Positions 1-12,463 of a DNA stretch of 64,000 bases are shown one piece after another. The stretch comes from Chamaecyparis obtusa (lineage: Eukaryota; Streptophyta; Pinopsida; Cupressales; Cupressaceae), in assembly GCA_027943335.1 (NCBI GenBank), contig BSBK01001870.1:248001-312000 (forward strand), in the 5' to 3' direction. Every line of letters begins with the position of its first letter. Position 1 is the stretch's first letter. The notes under the pieces were generated by a model. The model worked only from the letters and a program-made list of their open reading frames with translations, had not been told where the DNA came from and searched no databases. Both the position numbers and the translations under genes were made by a program.

Positions 1-182
1 GTACTAGCCATGTAACTTGCTATTGTTTGGTGCATACTCTGTATCTCTGTATACTAATATGCCAATCTATTCTAGTTCTCCAAATATTTGAAAACCTTAG
101 ACATGATCCAAAGTGTGAACTATGCTGCATCAACATGTATGATCTTCTGATAATATTAGGCTGATGCAACATCCAGATCACA

Positions 183-3100
183 TTAGTGACCGGTAGACAA
201 GGGACGAACCCTAAGTCTAGTCCTCAAGTATTCAAATGTATCCTTCGGTAGAGGCTTTGTAAAAATATGTCTACAAGTTGTCCTTTTGATGTAACAAACT
301 CTAGCTTAACTTGCTTCTCCTGTATTTGTTCTCTTAAGTAGTGATACTTAATAGATATATGCTTTGTTTTAGAGTGCATCACTGGATTCTTTGAAATGTT
401 TATTGCACTTTTATTATGACAATATATAATCACCGGCTCAGTGATTATCTCATTCATACCTTCCAATACTTGCTTAATATATGCAATATTTGAACAGTTT
501 GTAGCAGCAGCAACATACTCTGCTTCTGCTGTAGACTGGGAAATGCAAGCTTGCTTCTTACTTTTCCATGTAACAAGTCTTTCACCAAATAAAAATGATC
601 CTCTAGTGGTACTTTTTCTATCATCCACATTTCTAGCCCAATCAACATCGGTATAGACTTTGAGTTCAAATTTTCCTTCCTTAGGATACCATAATCCATA
701 ATCTTTTATTTTCTTCAGGTATCTTAAGATTCTCTTTCTAGCAACCATGTGTGACTCTCTAGGGTTTGCAGAAAATCTTGCAACAATTCCCACAGCATGT
801 GCTATGTTTGGCCTACTATGCACTACATACATTAACTTACCAATCATAGATCGGTACAGTGTCTGGTTCACCTCTGTAGTTTCATCTTCCTTAGTCATTT
901 TACATCCAGTAGTCATCATTGTTCCCACAAATTTAGCATCTTCCATGCCAAATGTCTTCAATACTTCCTTGATATATTTGGATTGTGTGATGAATATACC
1001 ATCATTTTGTTGAATCACTTGTAGTCCAAGAAAGAACTTAATCTCTCCAAACATAGACATTTCAAATTCGCTTCTCATTTCATCAACAAATGACTTACAG
1101 ATTTGATCTTGTTCTCTAAATATTATGTCATCCACAAATATTTCACCAATAAGAATAGTATCATCAGTATCTCCTTTCATATACAAATTGTTGTTGTCAC
1201 TTGTTCTAACAAATCGAATACTTAACAAATAAGTATGCAGCCTCTCATACCAGGTTCTAGGTGCTTGCTTCAAGCCATATAAAGCTTTATGTAATCTAAA
1301 TACCATATCTTTGTTTTCTGGATCAATAGACCCTTTAGGTTGTTCCATGTAGACTTCTTCTTCAAGTATTCCATTCAAAACTGCTAACTTGACATCCATT
1401 TGGTAAACTTTGAACTTTTTGTGTGTAGCATATGCAAGTAACATTTTGACTCCTTCTAATCTAGCAACAGGTGCAAATGTTTCACCATAATCTATTCGTT
1501 CCTCATGTGCATATCCCTTGCATACTAATCTAGCTTTGTTCCTTGTTACCTCTCCATTCTCATTTTTCTTGTTTCTAAATATCCACTTAGTACCAATAAC
1601 ATTCTTATCTCTAGGTCTGGGTACTAAGGTCCAAGTTTTGTTCTTCTCTATTTGTTCTATTTCCTCTTTCATTGCATTAACCCATTCATCATTTTCAAAT
1701 GCAACTTTTACATTCTTCGATTCATAATCACAAACAAGACATGTACCTTGTCTTGCTTTACTCATTGTTTGCATTCTAGCTTGTCTATCTCCAATGATTT
1801 GTGTCTCAAGATGATGTCTTCTAAAAAAGCTTTCCATTATCTAATTTCTTCTTTCTTGTTCATCCTGTGCAAGTTCATTTGCTTGCTCGGTAGGTCCTTC
1901 ATGCTCGCAGGTTTCTCTTTCCTATTCCTCGGTATTGTTTTCCTGCAGACCGGTTGTCATAGTCTATGGCTTCGGTAGATACTTAGGTTGTTCAATGTAA
2001 GTGAATCTACCATAGTCTTCTGGCTCCTTTCTACTTTCCTTTGTATTCTTATCATCAAACTCATCAACTCGAACATTAGTACTTTCAATAATTTTATTAG
2101 TTACTCTGTTCAGACACTTGTATGCTTTACTTTTACTAGAATATCCTAGAAATAACCCTTCATCACCTTTTGAGTCAAAATTTCCATTTCTTTCATCTTT
2201 CAGAACAAAACATTTGCCTCCAAAAATCTTGAAATAACTTACAGTGGGTTTGTGTCCAAACCATAACTCATAGGGTGTCTTATTACTGTCCTTCTTCAGT
2301 TGTACTTGGTTTAGCACATGCACAGCAGTGCTAATAGCTTCCCTCCAGTATATCTGAGCAACATTCTTTTTTATCATTAATGTCCTTGCGCAGTCAATAA
2401 TTGACCTATTCCTCCTTTCAGCAATTCCATTCTATTGTGGTGTCCTCGGTGCAGGGACCTATCTTTTAATACCATGCTCATTACAAAAATTAGTAAATTC
2501 ATCAGAGATAAATTCACCTCCTCTATCAGATCTTAAGCATTTCAATTCTTTACCAATCTATTTTTCTATTTTTTCTTTATACGACTTGAACATCTTGAAT
2601 GCCTCAAATTTTTCTTTCAAGAACATAATAGTCATAAACCTAGTATAATCATCAACAAAAAGAATAAAATATCTATCTCCATAATAACTCTAAGTTCTCA
2701 TAGGACCACATAGGTCAGTATGCACTAACTCAAGTATTTTCTTTGTTGAATAATCTTTGCTTTTGAAACTAGATTTAGTCATTTTACCTTTCTAACATTC
2801 ATGATACATAACATGATCAGGCTTAGATAAGTTAGGTAGACCTATAACTCTTTTCTTTTTACTAATCTTAATCATGTTATCAAAATTCACATGACATAAC
2901 CTTTTATGTCACAACCATGCATCTTCATCTTTCATCATTAAACAAGAAGACTAATCATTATCAAGATAAAATAGATTACCTCTAGATTGTGTACCAGTTC
3001 CAACAAGTCTTCCTCCATCATCAAATATTTTCACCTTTTTGCTCTCAAAAGAAACTCGGTGGCCTGAATTGTTTAGCTATGCCACACTTAGCAGATTATA

Positions 3101-4378
3101 GTTCAATCCTTTTATCCAATAATCATTTTCACATTTTAATATATCATTTATAATCAGGGATCCTTTACCTCTTACCATACTAGGTGCATCATTTCCCATT
3201 CTTACAGATCCTCCATTGTATTCTTCAAGATAATCAAATTTTTATTCATCACCAGTCATGTGATGTGTACAGCCACTATCTATAATCCATGTATCATTCT
3301 TATTAACCTTAGAGATAAGTGTTGTCTCTACATACCTTTAATCTTCTTTAGAATCATCCTTCATTGCCACAAATACTACCTCCACATCATCATCAGTGTC
3401 AGTATCGGTGATATCTTCTTCCTTAGCAATGTAGCATACCTTCTTGCCTTTATCATTATTGTCTTAGTTGTCTCTGTTGTAGTGTTGGTAGCCTTTGTTG
3501 TATCTTCTCCCATGGCTTCCTTTAGATATATCTTTGGTTCTTTCATCATCTTTCTTGTGTGGACATCTAGCAACAATGTGGCCAACTTCTTTACAAATAA
3601 AGCATGCTAAAGGTAATTTACCTTTGTACCTTCCTTTACCTTTAGGTAACCTTCTGGCCATATGAGCCTCAAGTTCATCAAGGTCATCATCAGTATTGCT
3701 ATCACTATCATCATTCTTATTTCTAAACTTACCAATCTTCAGAGAAGACATAAAAGCAGATTCAACATTTGGTACAACACTATTATCATAATTGTTCAGT
3801 TCAAATGTTGTAAGCTTTCCAATCATATTATCAAGAGTGAGTGTGCTATTAGGTGGTGACCTATTTTCATGAATTGTAGATATTTTGATGGCATAGATAG
3901 GTAATAGGGTCCTTAGAATTTTTCTTACCATAGTGTCTTCATCAGTAACTCCATCTGATGCTCTAATAGCATGAAATACCTCCTTTATTCTATTTATGTA
4001 CTGCACAATGTTTTCACCTTCTTTCATCTTCATGTCATCGAATCTTCCTCTTAAGCTTTCACCTCTTGCTCTTTTGACATTCGCATCACCACTATAAACT
4101 TGAGCAAGTTTATCCCACATCTTCTTAGTAGTAGTACAGTCCTTGGTGTCTTCAAATTCGGCATCTGAATAGGCAGCAACAATCTCCATCATAGTAACAT
4201 TATGTTCATGCATCTCTCTTAGTTGATCAAGTGTCAAGGGACCAATGGGTGGTGCAAGGTATCCAGTCTCCATCAGGTCTAGGGCAGAATTCCCAATCCC
4301 TGATATATGCAACTTCATTTGACTTTGCCATATTGTGAAGTTATCCTTGTTTAGCTTTGGCACTTCCCTCTTAAACAT
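183..4378 (-). pseudogene. gag-pol: Copia gag-pol polyprotein of element A (broken)
   Basis: Single-frame copia polyprotein of about 1,390 codons. Order from the start at 4378: gag (4378-3464) with a C-terminal zinc knuckle C-F-I-C-x4-H-x4-C at 3563-3604; aspartic protease with the DSG triad at 3272-3280; integrase with HHCC finger and DDE core (about 2960-2400); integrase tail (2377-1964); reverse transcriptase with an FVDDI active-site box near 1120; copia RNase H with the DRKSTT and STAEAEY motifs near 500-620. The pieces share one frame and are separated by point stops, mainly TAG or TGA in place of Gln, Trp or Arg codons. A one-base slip near 255-270 scrambles the last residues, which in copy B end in LSTGH. 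Gag packages RNA; the pol domains would reverse-transcribe and integrate the element. Not functional. Confidence 0.9.
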
Positions 4379-4428
4379 TTTGAGACCTTTGTGATGAAGT
4401 CTTTAAAATTTTGTTCCAACCAACAAAT

Positions 4429-4440
4429 GCTTTGATACCA
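4429..4440 (-). other. Primer binding site of element A
   Basis: On the minus strand this reads TGGTATCAAAGC, two bases inside the LTR end. It matches the complement of the plant initiator tRNA-Met 3' end (TGGTATCAGAGC) with one mismatch, the usual minus-strand primer of plant copia elements. Confidence 0.85.
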
Positions 4441-4442
4441 AT

Positions 4443-5918
4443 TGTTAGAATAACTGAGAGGGGGCTGAATCAATTTTCCATAGTCCCAAATCAAAATGTA
4501 TAATCCAAAAACAATTTTCTTAAACTTTTGCAGCTCGATAACATAAAATACTGTAATGTCTGTGCTTTTACCGAGTACCAATCAATAACAAATAATGATT
4601 ACTGATCAAATCCAACATGTAATATGCAAAGTATGATAACAAAAAATCACCACAATGAACACATAACACAAAAGATTTAACATGGAAACCCTGTGAAGGG
4701 AAAAACCACCTAGGACCGGGACCCAAAAATGTTCACTCTTCTGAAGTGAGGTCGGTGAAGACCCAACCCTGTTAAAGGTTACAAACACACTATGAGGTGT
4801 GACCTTGTTAGAGGATTTTAGACCAACCGTTATCGTCCAACCAACATTCACTATGGGGTTGATAGGATAACAATGTTCATTCTATGAATGATACATATAA
4901 GACTTTCAAGTCCACTCTGTTAAGAGATTTCTCTATTTACAATGGTTAAAATGTAACATCAGTTGATCTGATTACAATAAAACTTCAATTGCAAATGTTC
5001 AGATCTATATTATGCTCATTCAAATCCTCTAATCAATATATCAATTCTGTATCAATAATAATCAATGACTTACTGCCACTCGGTAATAGCTTTCTGACAC
5101 TCGGTAAACTTTGCAATTCGATTCTCCTTAACTAGTTTGGTCAGGCATACATGAAGCTTGTTCATGTGATAATTCTATAGTCTACTTCCTCCAACATGAG
5201 TTTCATAACGAAACCCTAGTCTCTTAAATAGACAAGTAAACCATTTTCTACTCCATTAGATTTTGCCGCTTATTTTCCTTCGTCCATTTTGTTGCTTAAA
5301 CCTTCCTCGGTTGATGTGCCAGTAATATGTTTTAATTCCATCCTTTAGATCTTCCCTGAATTATGCTAGCCATTTATCTTCATAACAAACATTATCTCCA
5401 TCTCTAATTTTGATGTACTTTCTAGCTCATCAATCCTTAATGGCTAAACTAATCATTTAGTTCCTTTCTCTTGCTTGGTTAACAAAGAAATGTGTCGGTG
5501 AACACAAGATCGATTTATACTATGCTCGGTATACACTATAGTGCTCGGTGTATACTGTGATGCTTCATCAACCGACCACACTGCCTAGTGTCTTTAAGCT
5601 CTTTTCCTCATCATAGATGAATGAAACATAATCAAGTCAATAACATAGGGTCATAAACTCATCAGCAAGTTACCCAATGTATTCCTTATCCTCATCTGTC
5701 ATATACATCTTCCTCATGTAGATATTTATGTTCTTCATCTCTTTTACTCCTTTTCTACAAATGTTTAGGTATTGTAACTTACAAGATAAGTGTTGTCAAA
5801 CTAGTTGACATCAATGACAACATATTACTGAATTAATCATATGTCATATCTAATCAGCAACTTGGTGATCTCTAATCATAGATCTTCAATTATGTTCTAA
5901 ATTAGTTGTAGTTCATCA
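4443..5918 (-). repeat. LTR shared by A (as 5' LTR) and B (as 3' LTR)
   Basis: 1,476-bp long terminal repeat. In element sense it starts TGATGAACTACAAC and ends TTCTAACA. It is flanked on one side by the PBS of A (4429-4440) and on the other by the polypurine tract of B (5919-5930), so one LTR serves two internal regions. It aligns over its length with 10715-12195 and more distantly with the LTRs of C. It holds scattered ACCGAG hexamers and a series of CCTT/AAGG dyads. Confidence 0.93.
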
Positions 5919-5930
5919 ATCTCTCCCTTT
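5919..5930 (-). other. Polypurine tract of element B
   Basis: Element-sense AAAGGGAGAGAT directly abuts the TG that opens the LTR. It is the expected plus-strand priming site. The identical tract occurs next to the 3' LTR of C (53461-53472) and of D (38700-38711). Confidence 0.85.
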
Positions 5931-6149
5931 GGCATTGATGGCAACTCAAGTAATATGAAATATACCATACACATACCAAACATGTATTCTACAACTTTGT
6001 GAACAAATGTTGTACAAGCTCTCCCTAGCTTAATATGTTTAATCACTACGTTACTTGACACCATTACCAATACAGCTTTGACATTCTGCAGATATGATCT
6101 TTTCAGCTCCTAGATTCCTTCTTCTGTTCTCAGTAACTGATCTTCAGTG

Positions 6150-6241
6150 CTCTCCCTTTCTTTTAGTTTGTCTCTCCCTTAGATAGATGTTTTAGTGTCC
6201 TCTTCAGTGCATATTGTTTCATATTGTTTATCTCTCCCTTT
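6150..6241 (-). other. Secondary polypurine tracts in the 3' UTR of B
   Basis: Three further AAGGGAGAG-type tracts lie at about 6150-6159, 6171-6180 and 6231-6241, 230-320 bases upstream of the main tract at 5919. Similar extra tracts lie in the same place in C and, in weaker form, in D and G. They may be extra plus-strand priming sites or a relic of duplication; function is inference. Confidence 0.5.
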
Positions 6242-6461
6242 AAAAAAAATGCCAAAGAAACAAATAAACATACAACTCTGTAGTAGCCATGTAACTCTCT
6301 GTTGTCTGGTGCATACTCTGCATCTCTATATACTGATATGCCAATTTGTTCCAGTTCTCCAAATTTTTCACAACCTTAGACATGATCCAAAGTGTGAACT
6401 ATAATGCATCAACATGTATGATCTTCTGATAATATTAGGCTAATGCAACATCCAGATCACA

Positions 6462-9400
6462 TTAGTGACCGGTAGACAAGGGACGAACCCCAAGTCTAGT
6501 CCTCAAGTATTCAAATGTATCCTTCGGTAGAGGCTTTTGAAATATGTCTGCAAGTTGTTCTTTTGATGTAACAAACTCTACCTTAACTTGCTTCTCCTCT
6601 ACTTGTTCTCTTAAGTAGTGATACTTAATAGATATATGCTTTGTTTTAGAGTGCATCACTGGATTCTTTGAAATGTTTATTGCACTTGTATTATCAGAAT
6701 ATATAATCACTAGCTCGGTGATTATCTCATTCATACCTTCCAATACTTGCTTAATATATGCAATATTTGAACAGTTTGTAGTAGTAGCAACATACTCTAC
6801 TTTAGTTGTAGACTAGGAAATGCAAGCTTGCTTCTTGCTTATCCATGTAACAAGTCTTTCACCAAATAAAAATGCTCTTTTGGTAATACTTTTTCTATCA
6901 TCCACATTTCCAGCCCAATCAGTGTCGGTATAGACTTTGAGTTCAAATTTGTCTTCCTTAGGATACCATAATCCATAATCTTTTGTTTTCTTTAGGTATC
7001 TTAAGATTCTCTTTCTAGCAACCATGTGTGACTCTCTAGGGTTTGCAAAAAATCTTGCAACAATTCCCACAGCATGTACTATGTCTAGTCTACTATGCAC
7101 TACATACATTAACTTACCAATCATAGATCCATACAGTGTCTGGTTCACCTTTTTAGTTTCATCTTCCTTAGTCAGTTTACATCTTGTAGCCATTGGTGTT
7201 CGCATAGGTTTAGCATCTTCCATGCCAAATGTCTTCAATACTTCCTTGATATATTTGGATTGTGTGATGAATATATCATCATTCTATTGAATCACTTGCA
7301 GTCCAAGAAAGAACTTAATCTCTCCAAACATAGACATTTCAAATTCACTTCTCATTTCATCAACAAATGACTTATAGATTTGATCTTGTCCTCCAAATAT
7401 TATGTCATCCACAAATATTTCACCAATAAGAATAGTATCATCAGTATCTCCTTTCATATACAAATTGTTGTTCTCACTTGTTCTAACAAATTGAATACTT
7501 AACAAATAAGTATGCAGCCTCTCATACCAGGCTCTAGGTGCTTGCTTCAAGCCATATAAAGCTTTATGTAATCTACATACCATATCTTTCTTGTATGGAT
7601 CAATGAACCCTTCAGGTTGTTCTATGTAGACTTCTTCTTCAAGTATTCCATTCAGAAATGCTGACTTGACATCCATTTGGTAAACTTTGAACTTTTTGTG
7701 TGCAGCATATGCAAGTAACATTCTGACTCCTTCTAATCTAGCAACAGGTGCAAATGTTTCACCATAATCTATTCCTTCCTCCATTGCATATCCCTTGCAT
7801 ACTAATCTAGCTTTGCTCCTTGTTAACTCTCCATTCTCATTTTTCTTTTTTTTGAATATCCACTTTAGTATTGATAACATTCTTATCTTTAGGTCTGGGT
7901 ACTAAAGTCCAGGTTTTTTTCTTCTCTATTTGTTCTATTTCCTCTTTCATTGCATTAACCCATTCATCATTTTCCAATGCAACTTTTACATTCTTTGGTT
8001 CATAATCACAAACTACACATGTACCTTTTCTTACTTTACTCCTTGTTTGCATGCTAGCTTGTCTGTCTCCAATAATTTGTGTCTCAAGATGATGTCTTCT
8101 AACAAAGCTTGCCAGTATCTAATTTCTTCTTTCTTGTTCATCCTGTGCAGGTTCATTTTCTTGCTTGGTAGGTCCTTCCTGCTTGTCGGTTTCTCTTTCT
8201 TGTTCCTCAGTATTATTTTCCTGTGGACCGATTGTCACAGTCTGCGGCTTCGGTAGATACTCAAGTTGTTCAATGTAAGTGAATCTATCGTAGTATTCTG
8301 GTTCCTTTTTGCTTTCATCTGTATTCTTATCATCAAACTCATGAACTCAAACATTAGTACTTTCAAGAATTTTATTAGTTACTATGTTCAAACACTTGTA
8401 TGATTTACTTTTACTATAATATCCTAGAAATATCCCTTCATCACCTTTTGAGTCAAACTTTCCATTTCTTTCATCTTTTAGAATAAAAAATTTGCCTCCA
8501 AAAATCTTGAAATAACTTACAGTGGGTTTGTGTCCAAACCATAACTCATAAGGTGTCTTATTACTGTCATTCTTTAGTTGTACTTAGTTTAGCACATAAA
8601 CATCAGTGCTAATAGCTTCCCTCCAGTATTTTTGAGCAACATTCTTTTCTATCATTAATGTCCTTACGCAGTCAACAATTGACCTATTCCTCCTTTCGGC
8701 AATGCCATTCTGTTGTGGTGTCCTCAGTGCAGAGACCTATCTTTTAATACCATGCTCATTACAAAAATTAGTAAATTCATCAAAGATAAATTCACCTCCT
8801 CTATCAGATCTTAAACATTTCAATTCTTTACCAGTCTCTTTTTCTACTTTCTCTTTATACCACTTGAACATCTTGAATGCCTCAGATTTTTCTTTCAAGA
8901 ACATGACAGTCATCAACCTAGTATAATCATCAACAAAAAGAATAAAATATTTGTCTCCATAATAACTCTAAGTTCTCATAGGACCACATAGGTCGGTATG
9001 CACTAACTCAAGTATTTTCTTTGTTGAATAATCTTTTCTTTTGAAACTAGATTTAGTCATTTTACCTTTCTAACATTCATGACACATAACATGATCAGGC
9101 TTAGCTAAGTTAGGTAGACCTATAACTCTTTTCTTTTTACTGATCTTAATCATGTTATTAAAATTCACATGACATAACCTTTTATGCCACAACCATGCAT
9201 CTTCATCTTTCATCATTAAACAAGAAGACTCATCATTATCAAGATAAAATAAATTACCTCTAGATTGTGTACCAGTTCCAACAATTCTTCCTCCATCATC
9301 AAATATTTTCACCTTTTTGCTCTCAAAAGCAACTCGATGGCTTGAATTTTTCATCTATGCCACACTTAGCAAATTATAGTTCAATCCTTTTACCCAATAA

Positions 9401-10650
9401 GCATTTTCACATTTTAATCTATCATTTATCATTAGGGATCCTTTACCTCTTACCATACAGGGTGCATCATTTCCCATTCTTACAGATCCTCCATTGTATT
9501 CTTCAAGATATTCAAATTTGTCTTCATCGCCAATCATGTGATTTGTATAGCCACTATCTATAATCCATGTATCATTCTTATTAACCTTAGAGATAAGTGT
9601 TGTCTCTACATACCTTTCATCTTCTTTGGAATCATCCTTCATTCCCACAAATACTACCTCCGCATCATCATTAGTGTCGATATTGATGATATCCTCTTCC
9701 TCAACAATGTAGCATACCTTCTTGCCTTTATCATTATTATCTCGATTATCTCTATTGTAGTGTTGATAGCCTCTATTGTATCTTCTCCCATAGCTTCCTT
9801 CAGATCATTATTTGGTTCTTTCATCATCTTTCTTGTGTGGACATCTAGAAAAAATGTGGCCAACTTCTTTACAGTTAAAGCATGCTAAAGGTAATTTACC
9901 TTTGTACCTTCCTTTACCTTTAGGTAACCTTCTGGCCATATGAGCTTCAAGTTCATCAAGCTCATCATCAATATTTCTATCAATATCATCATTCTTATTT
10001 CTAGACTTACCAATCTTCAGAGAAGACATAAAAGTGGATTCAACATTTGGTACAACACTATTATCGTAATTGTTTAGTTCAAATGTTGTAAGCTTTCCAA
10101 TCAGATTATCAACAGTGAGTGTGTTGTTAGGTGCTGACCTATTTTCATGAATTGCAAATATTTTGATGGCATAGATAGGTAATAGGGTCCTTAGAATTTT
10201 TCTTACCATAGTGTCTTCATCAATAAATCCATATGATGCTCTAATAGTTTGAACTACCTCCTTTATTCTATACTGCATAATATTTTCACCTTCTTTCATC
10301 TTCATGTCATTGAATCTTCCTCTTAAGCTTTCAGCTCTTTCTCTCTTGACATTTGAATCACCACTATAAACTTTAGCAAGTTTATCCCACATCTTCTTAG
10401 CAGTAGTACAGTCCTTGATGTCTTCAAATTCAGCATCTGAACAGGCAGCAGCAATCGCCATCATAGTAACATTATGTTCATGCATGTCTCTTAGTTCATC
10501 AAGGGTCAAGGGACCAGTGGGCGGTGCAAGGTATCCATTCTCCATCAGATCTAGGGTAGAATTCCCAATCCCTGATATATGCAGCTTCATTTGACTTTGC
10601 CATATTCTAAAGTTATCCTTGTTTAGCTTTGGCACTTCCCTCTTAAACAT
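6462..10650 (-). pseudogene. gag-pol: Copia gag-pol polyprotein of element B (broken)
   Basis: Same polyprotein as in A, starting MFKREVPKLNKDN at 10650. Gag runs to a stop at 9808, with knuckle C-F-N-C-x4-H-x4-C near 9843-9884, and has lost about two codons in the QYxxRIKE segment that is intact in A. Protease with a DSG motif follows near 9550, then the integrase finger (LWHKRLCH) and core (about 9240-8650, several stops). The integrase tail and the start of RT are in the original frame down to about 7837. A frameshift near 7840-7880 moves RT (FVDDI near 7400) and RNase H into the next frame, which stays mostly open to LSTGH and the stop at 6462-6464. B keeps the intact C-terminus that A has lost. 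Not functional. Confidence 0.9.
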
Positions 10651-10700
10651 TTTGAGACCTTTGTGTTGAAGTGCTTAAAACTTTGTTCCAAGAAACCAAT

Positions 10701-10712
10701 GCTCTAATACCA
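10701..10712 (-). other. Primer binding site of element B
   Basis: Minus-strand TGGTATTAGAGC, complementary to initiator tRNA-Met with one mismatch at a different position from that in A. The identical variant is found in C and D. Confidence 0.85.
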
Positions 10713-10714
10713 AT

Positions 10715-12195
10715 TGTTAGAATAACTAAGAGGGGGGTGAATCAATTATCCATAGCCCCAAATCAAAATGTATAATTGAAAAACAATTTTCTTAAACTTT
10801 TGCAGCTCGGTAACATAAAATACTATACTATTTGTGCTTTTATCAATTACCAGTCAATAACAAATAATGATTACCGATCAAATCCAACATGTAATATGCA
10901 AAGTATGATAACAAATAAATAATCACCATAATGAACACATAACACAATATATTTAACGTGGAATCCCTATGACAGGAAAAACCACCTGGGACCGGCAACC
11001 CAAAAATGTTCACCCTTCTGAAGTGAGGTTGGTGAAGACCCAACCCTATTAAAGGTTACAAACACACTATGAGGTGTGACCTTGTTAGAGGATTTTAGAC
11101 CCGTTATCATCCAACCAGCATTCACTATGGGGTTGATAGGATAACAATGTTCATTCTATGAATGATACATATAAGACTTTCAAGTCCACTCTGTTAAAAG
11201 ATTTCTTTGTTTACAATGGTTAAAATGTAACAGAAGTTGATCTGATTACAATAAAACTTTAATTGTAGATGTTCAGATCTATATTATACTCTTTCAAATC
11301 CTCTGATCAATATATCAATTCTGTATCAACAATAATCAATTACTTACTGTCACTTGGTAATAGCTTTCTGACGCTTGGTAAACTATGTAGTTCGGTTCTC
11401 CTTAACCAGTTTGATCAGGCATACATGAAGCTTGTTCATGCGATAATTCTACAGTCTCCTTCCTCTAGCATGAGTTTCATAATGAAACCCTAGACTCTTA
11501 AATAGACAAGTAAACTATTTTCTTCTCCTTCAATAGATTTTGCTGCTTATTCTCCTTTGTCCATTTTTTGGCTTAAACCTTCCTCGATTGATGTGCCAGT
11601 AATACTTTTTAATTCCATCCTTTAGATCTTCCTTGAATTATGCTAGCCATTGATCTTCATAACAAACATTATCTCCATCTCTGATTTCAATGTACTTTCT
11701 AGCTCATCAATCCTTAACAGCTAAACTAATCATTTAGTTCCTTTCTCTTGCTCGGTTAACAAAGAAATGTGTTGGTGAACACAAGCTTAGTTTATACTGT
11801 GCTCAGTATACACTACACTACTCAGTGTATATTGTGATGTTTCATCAACCAACCACGTTGCCTTGTGCCTTTCATCTCTTTTCCTCATCATAGATGAATG
11901 AAACATAATCAAGTCAATAACATAGGGTCATAAACTCATCATCAAGTTACCCAATTTATTCCTTATCCTCATCTATCATATACATCTTCCTCATGTAGAT
12001 ATTTCCATTCTTCATCTCTTTTACTCCTTTTCTACAAATTTTTAGGTATTTTAACTTACAAGATAAGTGTTGTCAAACTAGTTGACATCAATGACAACAT
12101 ATTACTGATTTAATCATATGTCATATCTAATCAGCAACTCGGTGAGCTCTAATCATAGATCTTCAGTTAGGCTCTAAATTAGTTGTATTTCATCA
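10715..12195 (-). repeat. 5' LTR of element B
   Basis: 1,481-bp LTR with TG...CA ends, collinear with 4443-5918. The first five flanking bases beyond it are AAATA (12196-12200). If the A/B tandem came from one insertion, the same five bases should sit outside the left LTR, which is off the window. Confidence 0.93.
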
Positions 12196-12463
12196 AAATA
12201 AATGCCACATTACTAAGGAAAGTAGATCCTTAGAAAGAAAAGGGAAAAGAAGAGTGACCCATGAAACATTTTCCCCCAAGTTGAAAAGAAAAGGAAAGTA
12301 GAAAACATTGCATACCATAAGCGTTATATCTTTTATAATAGATATGCACTTTCAAGAAAAACCAGGTTGCAAATAAGGATATAAATATTATTGTAATACA
12401 AATACACTTATGCAAGAAAGGACATCATAATATAAGATAAATGATTCAAAAAAGGGAATGAAT
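12196..12463. other. Spacer between B and E
   Basis: 268 bp of flanking DNA between the outer edge of the B LTR and the first base of the E LTR. No gene or repeat was recognised. Confidence 0.6.

Larger units (their letters stand above)
1..4442 (-). mobile_element. Copia element A, internal region (3' end outside window)
   Basis: Internal part of a Ty1/copia LTR retrotransposon read on the minus strand. The 5' side is the LTR at 4443-5918, followed by a PBS and a gag-pol frame. Bases 1-182 are the start of its 3' untranslated region and match the corresponding part of element B near 6280-6461, so its own 3' LTR should lie a few hundred bases left of the window. The copy is dead: the frame carries several stops and a late frameshift. 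It shares its 5' LTR with the 3' end of element B. Confidence 0.93.
5919..10714 (-). mobile_element. Copia element B, internal region
   Basis: Complete internal region of a minus-strand copia element, bounded by its 5' LTR and PBS at the right and its polypurine tract and 3' LTR at the left. It is collinear with element A at the nucleotide level, including the 3' untranslated region 5931-6461. Coding capacity is lost through stops and at least one frameshift. Confidence 0.92.

Noticed and set aside
3260..3610. Hydrophobic 116-codon plus-strand frame, repeated at 9538-9888 and as 129 codons at 57047-57436
   Set aside because: It is exactly antisense to the gag-protease region of A, B and C. 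Its recurrence follows from the homology of the elements, and its hydrophobic look comes from reading Lys/Asp-rich codons backwards.
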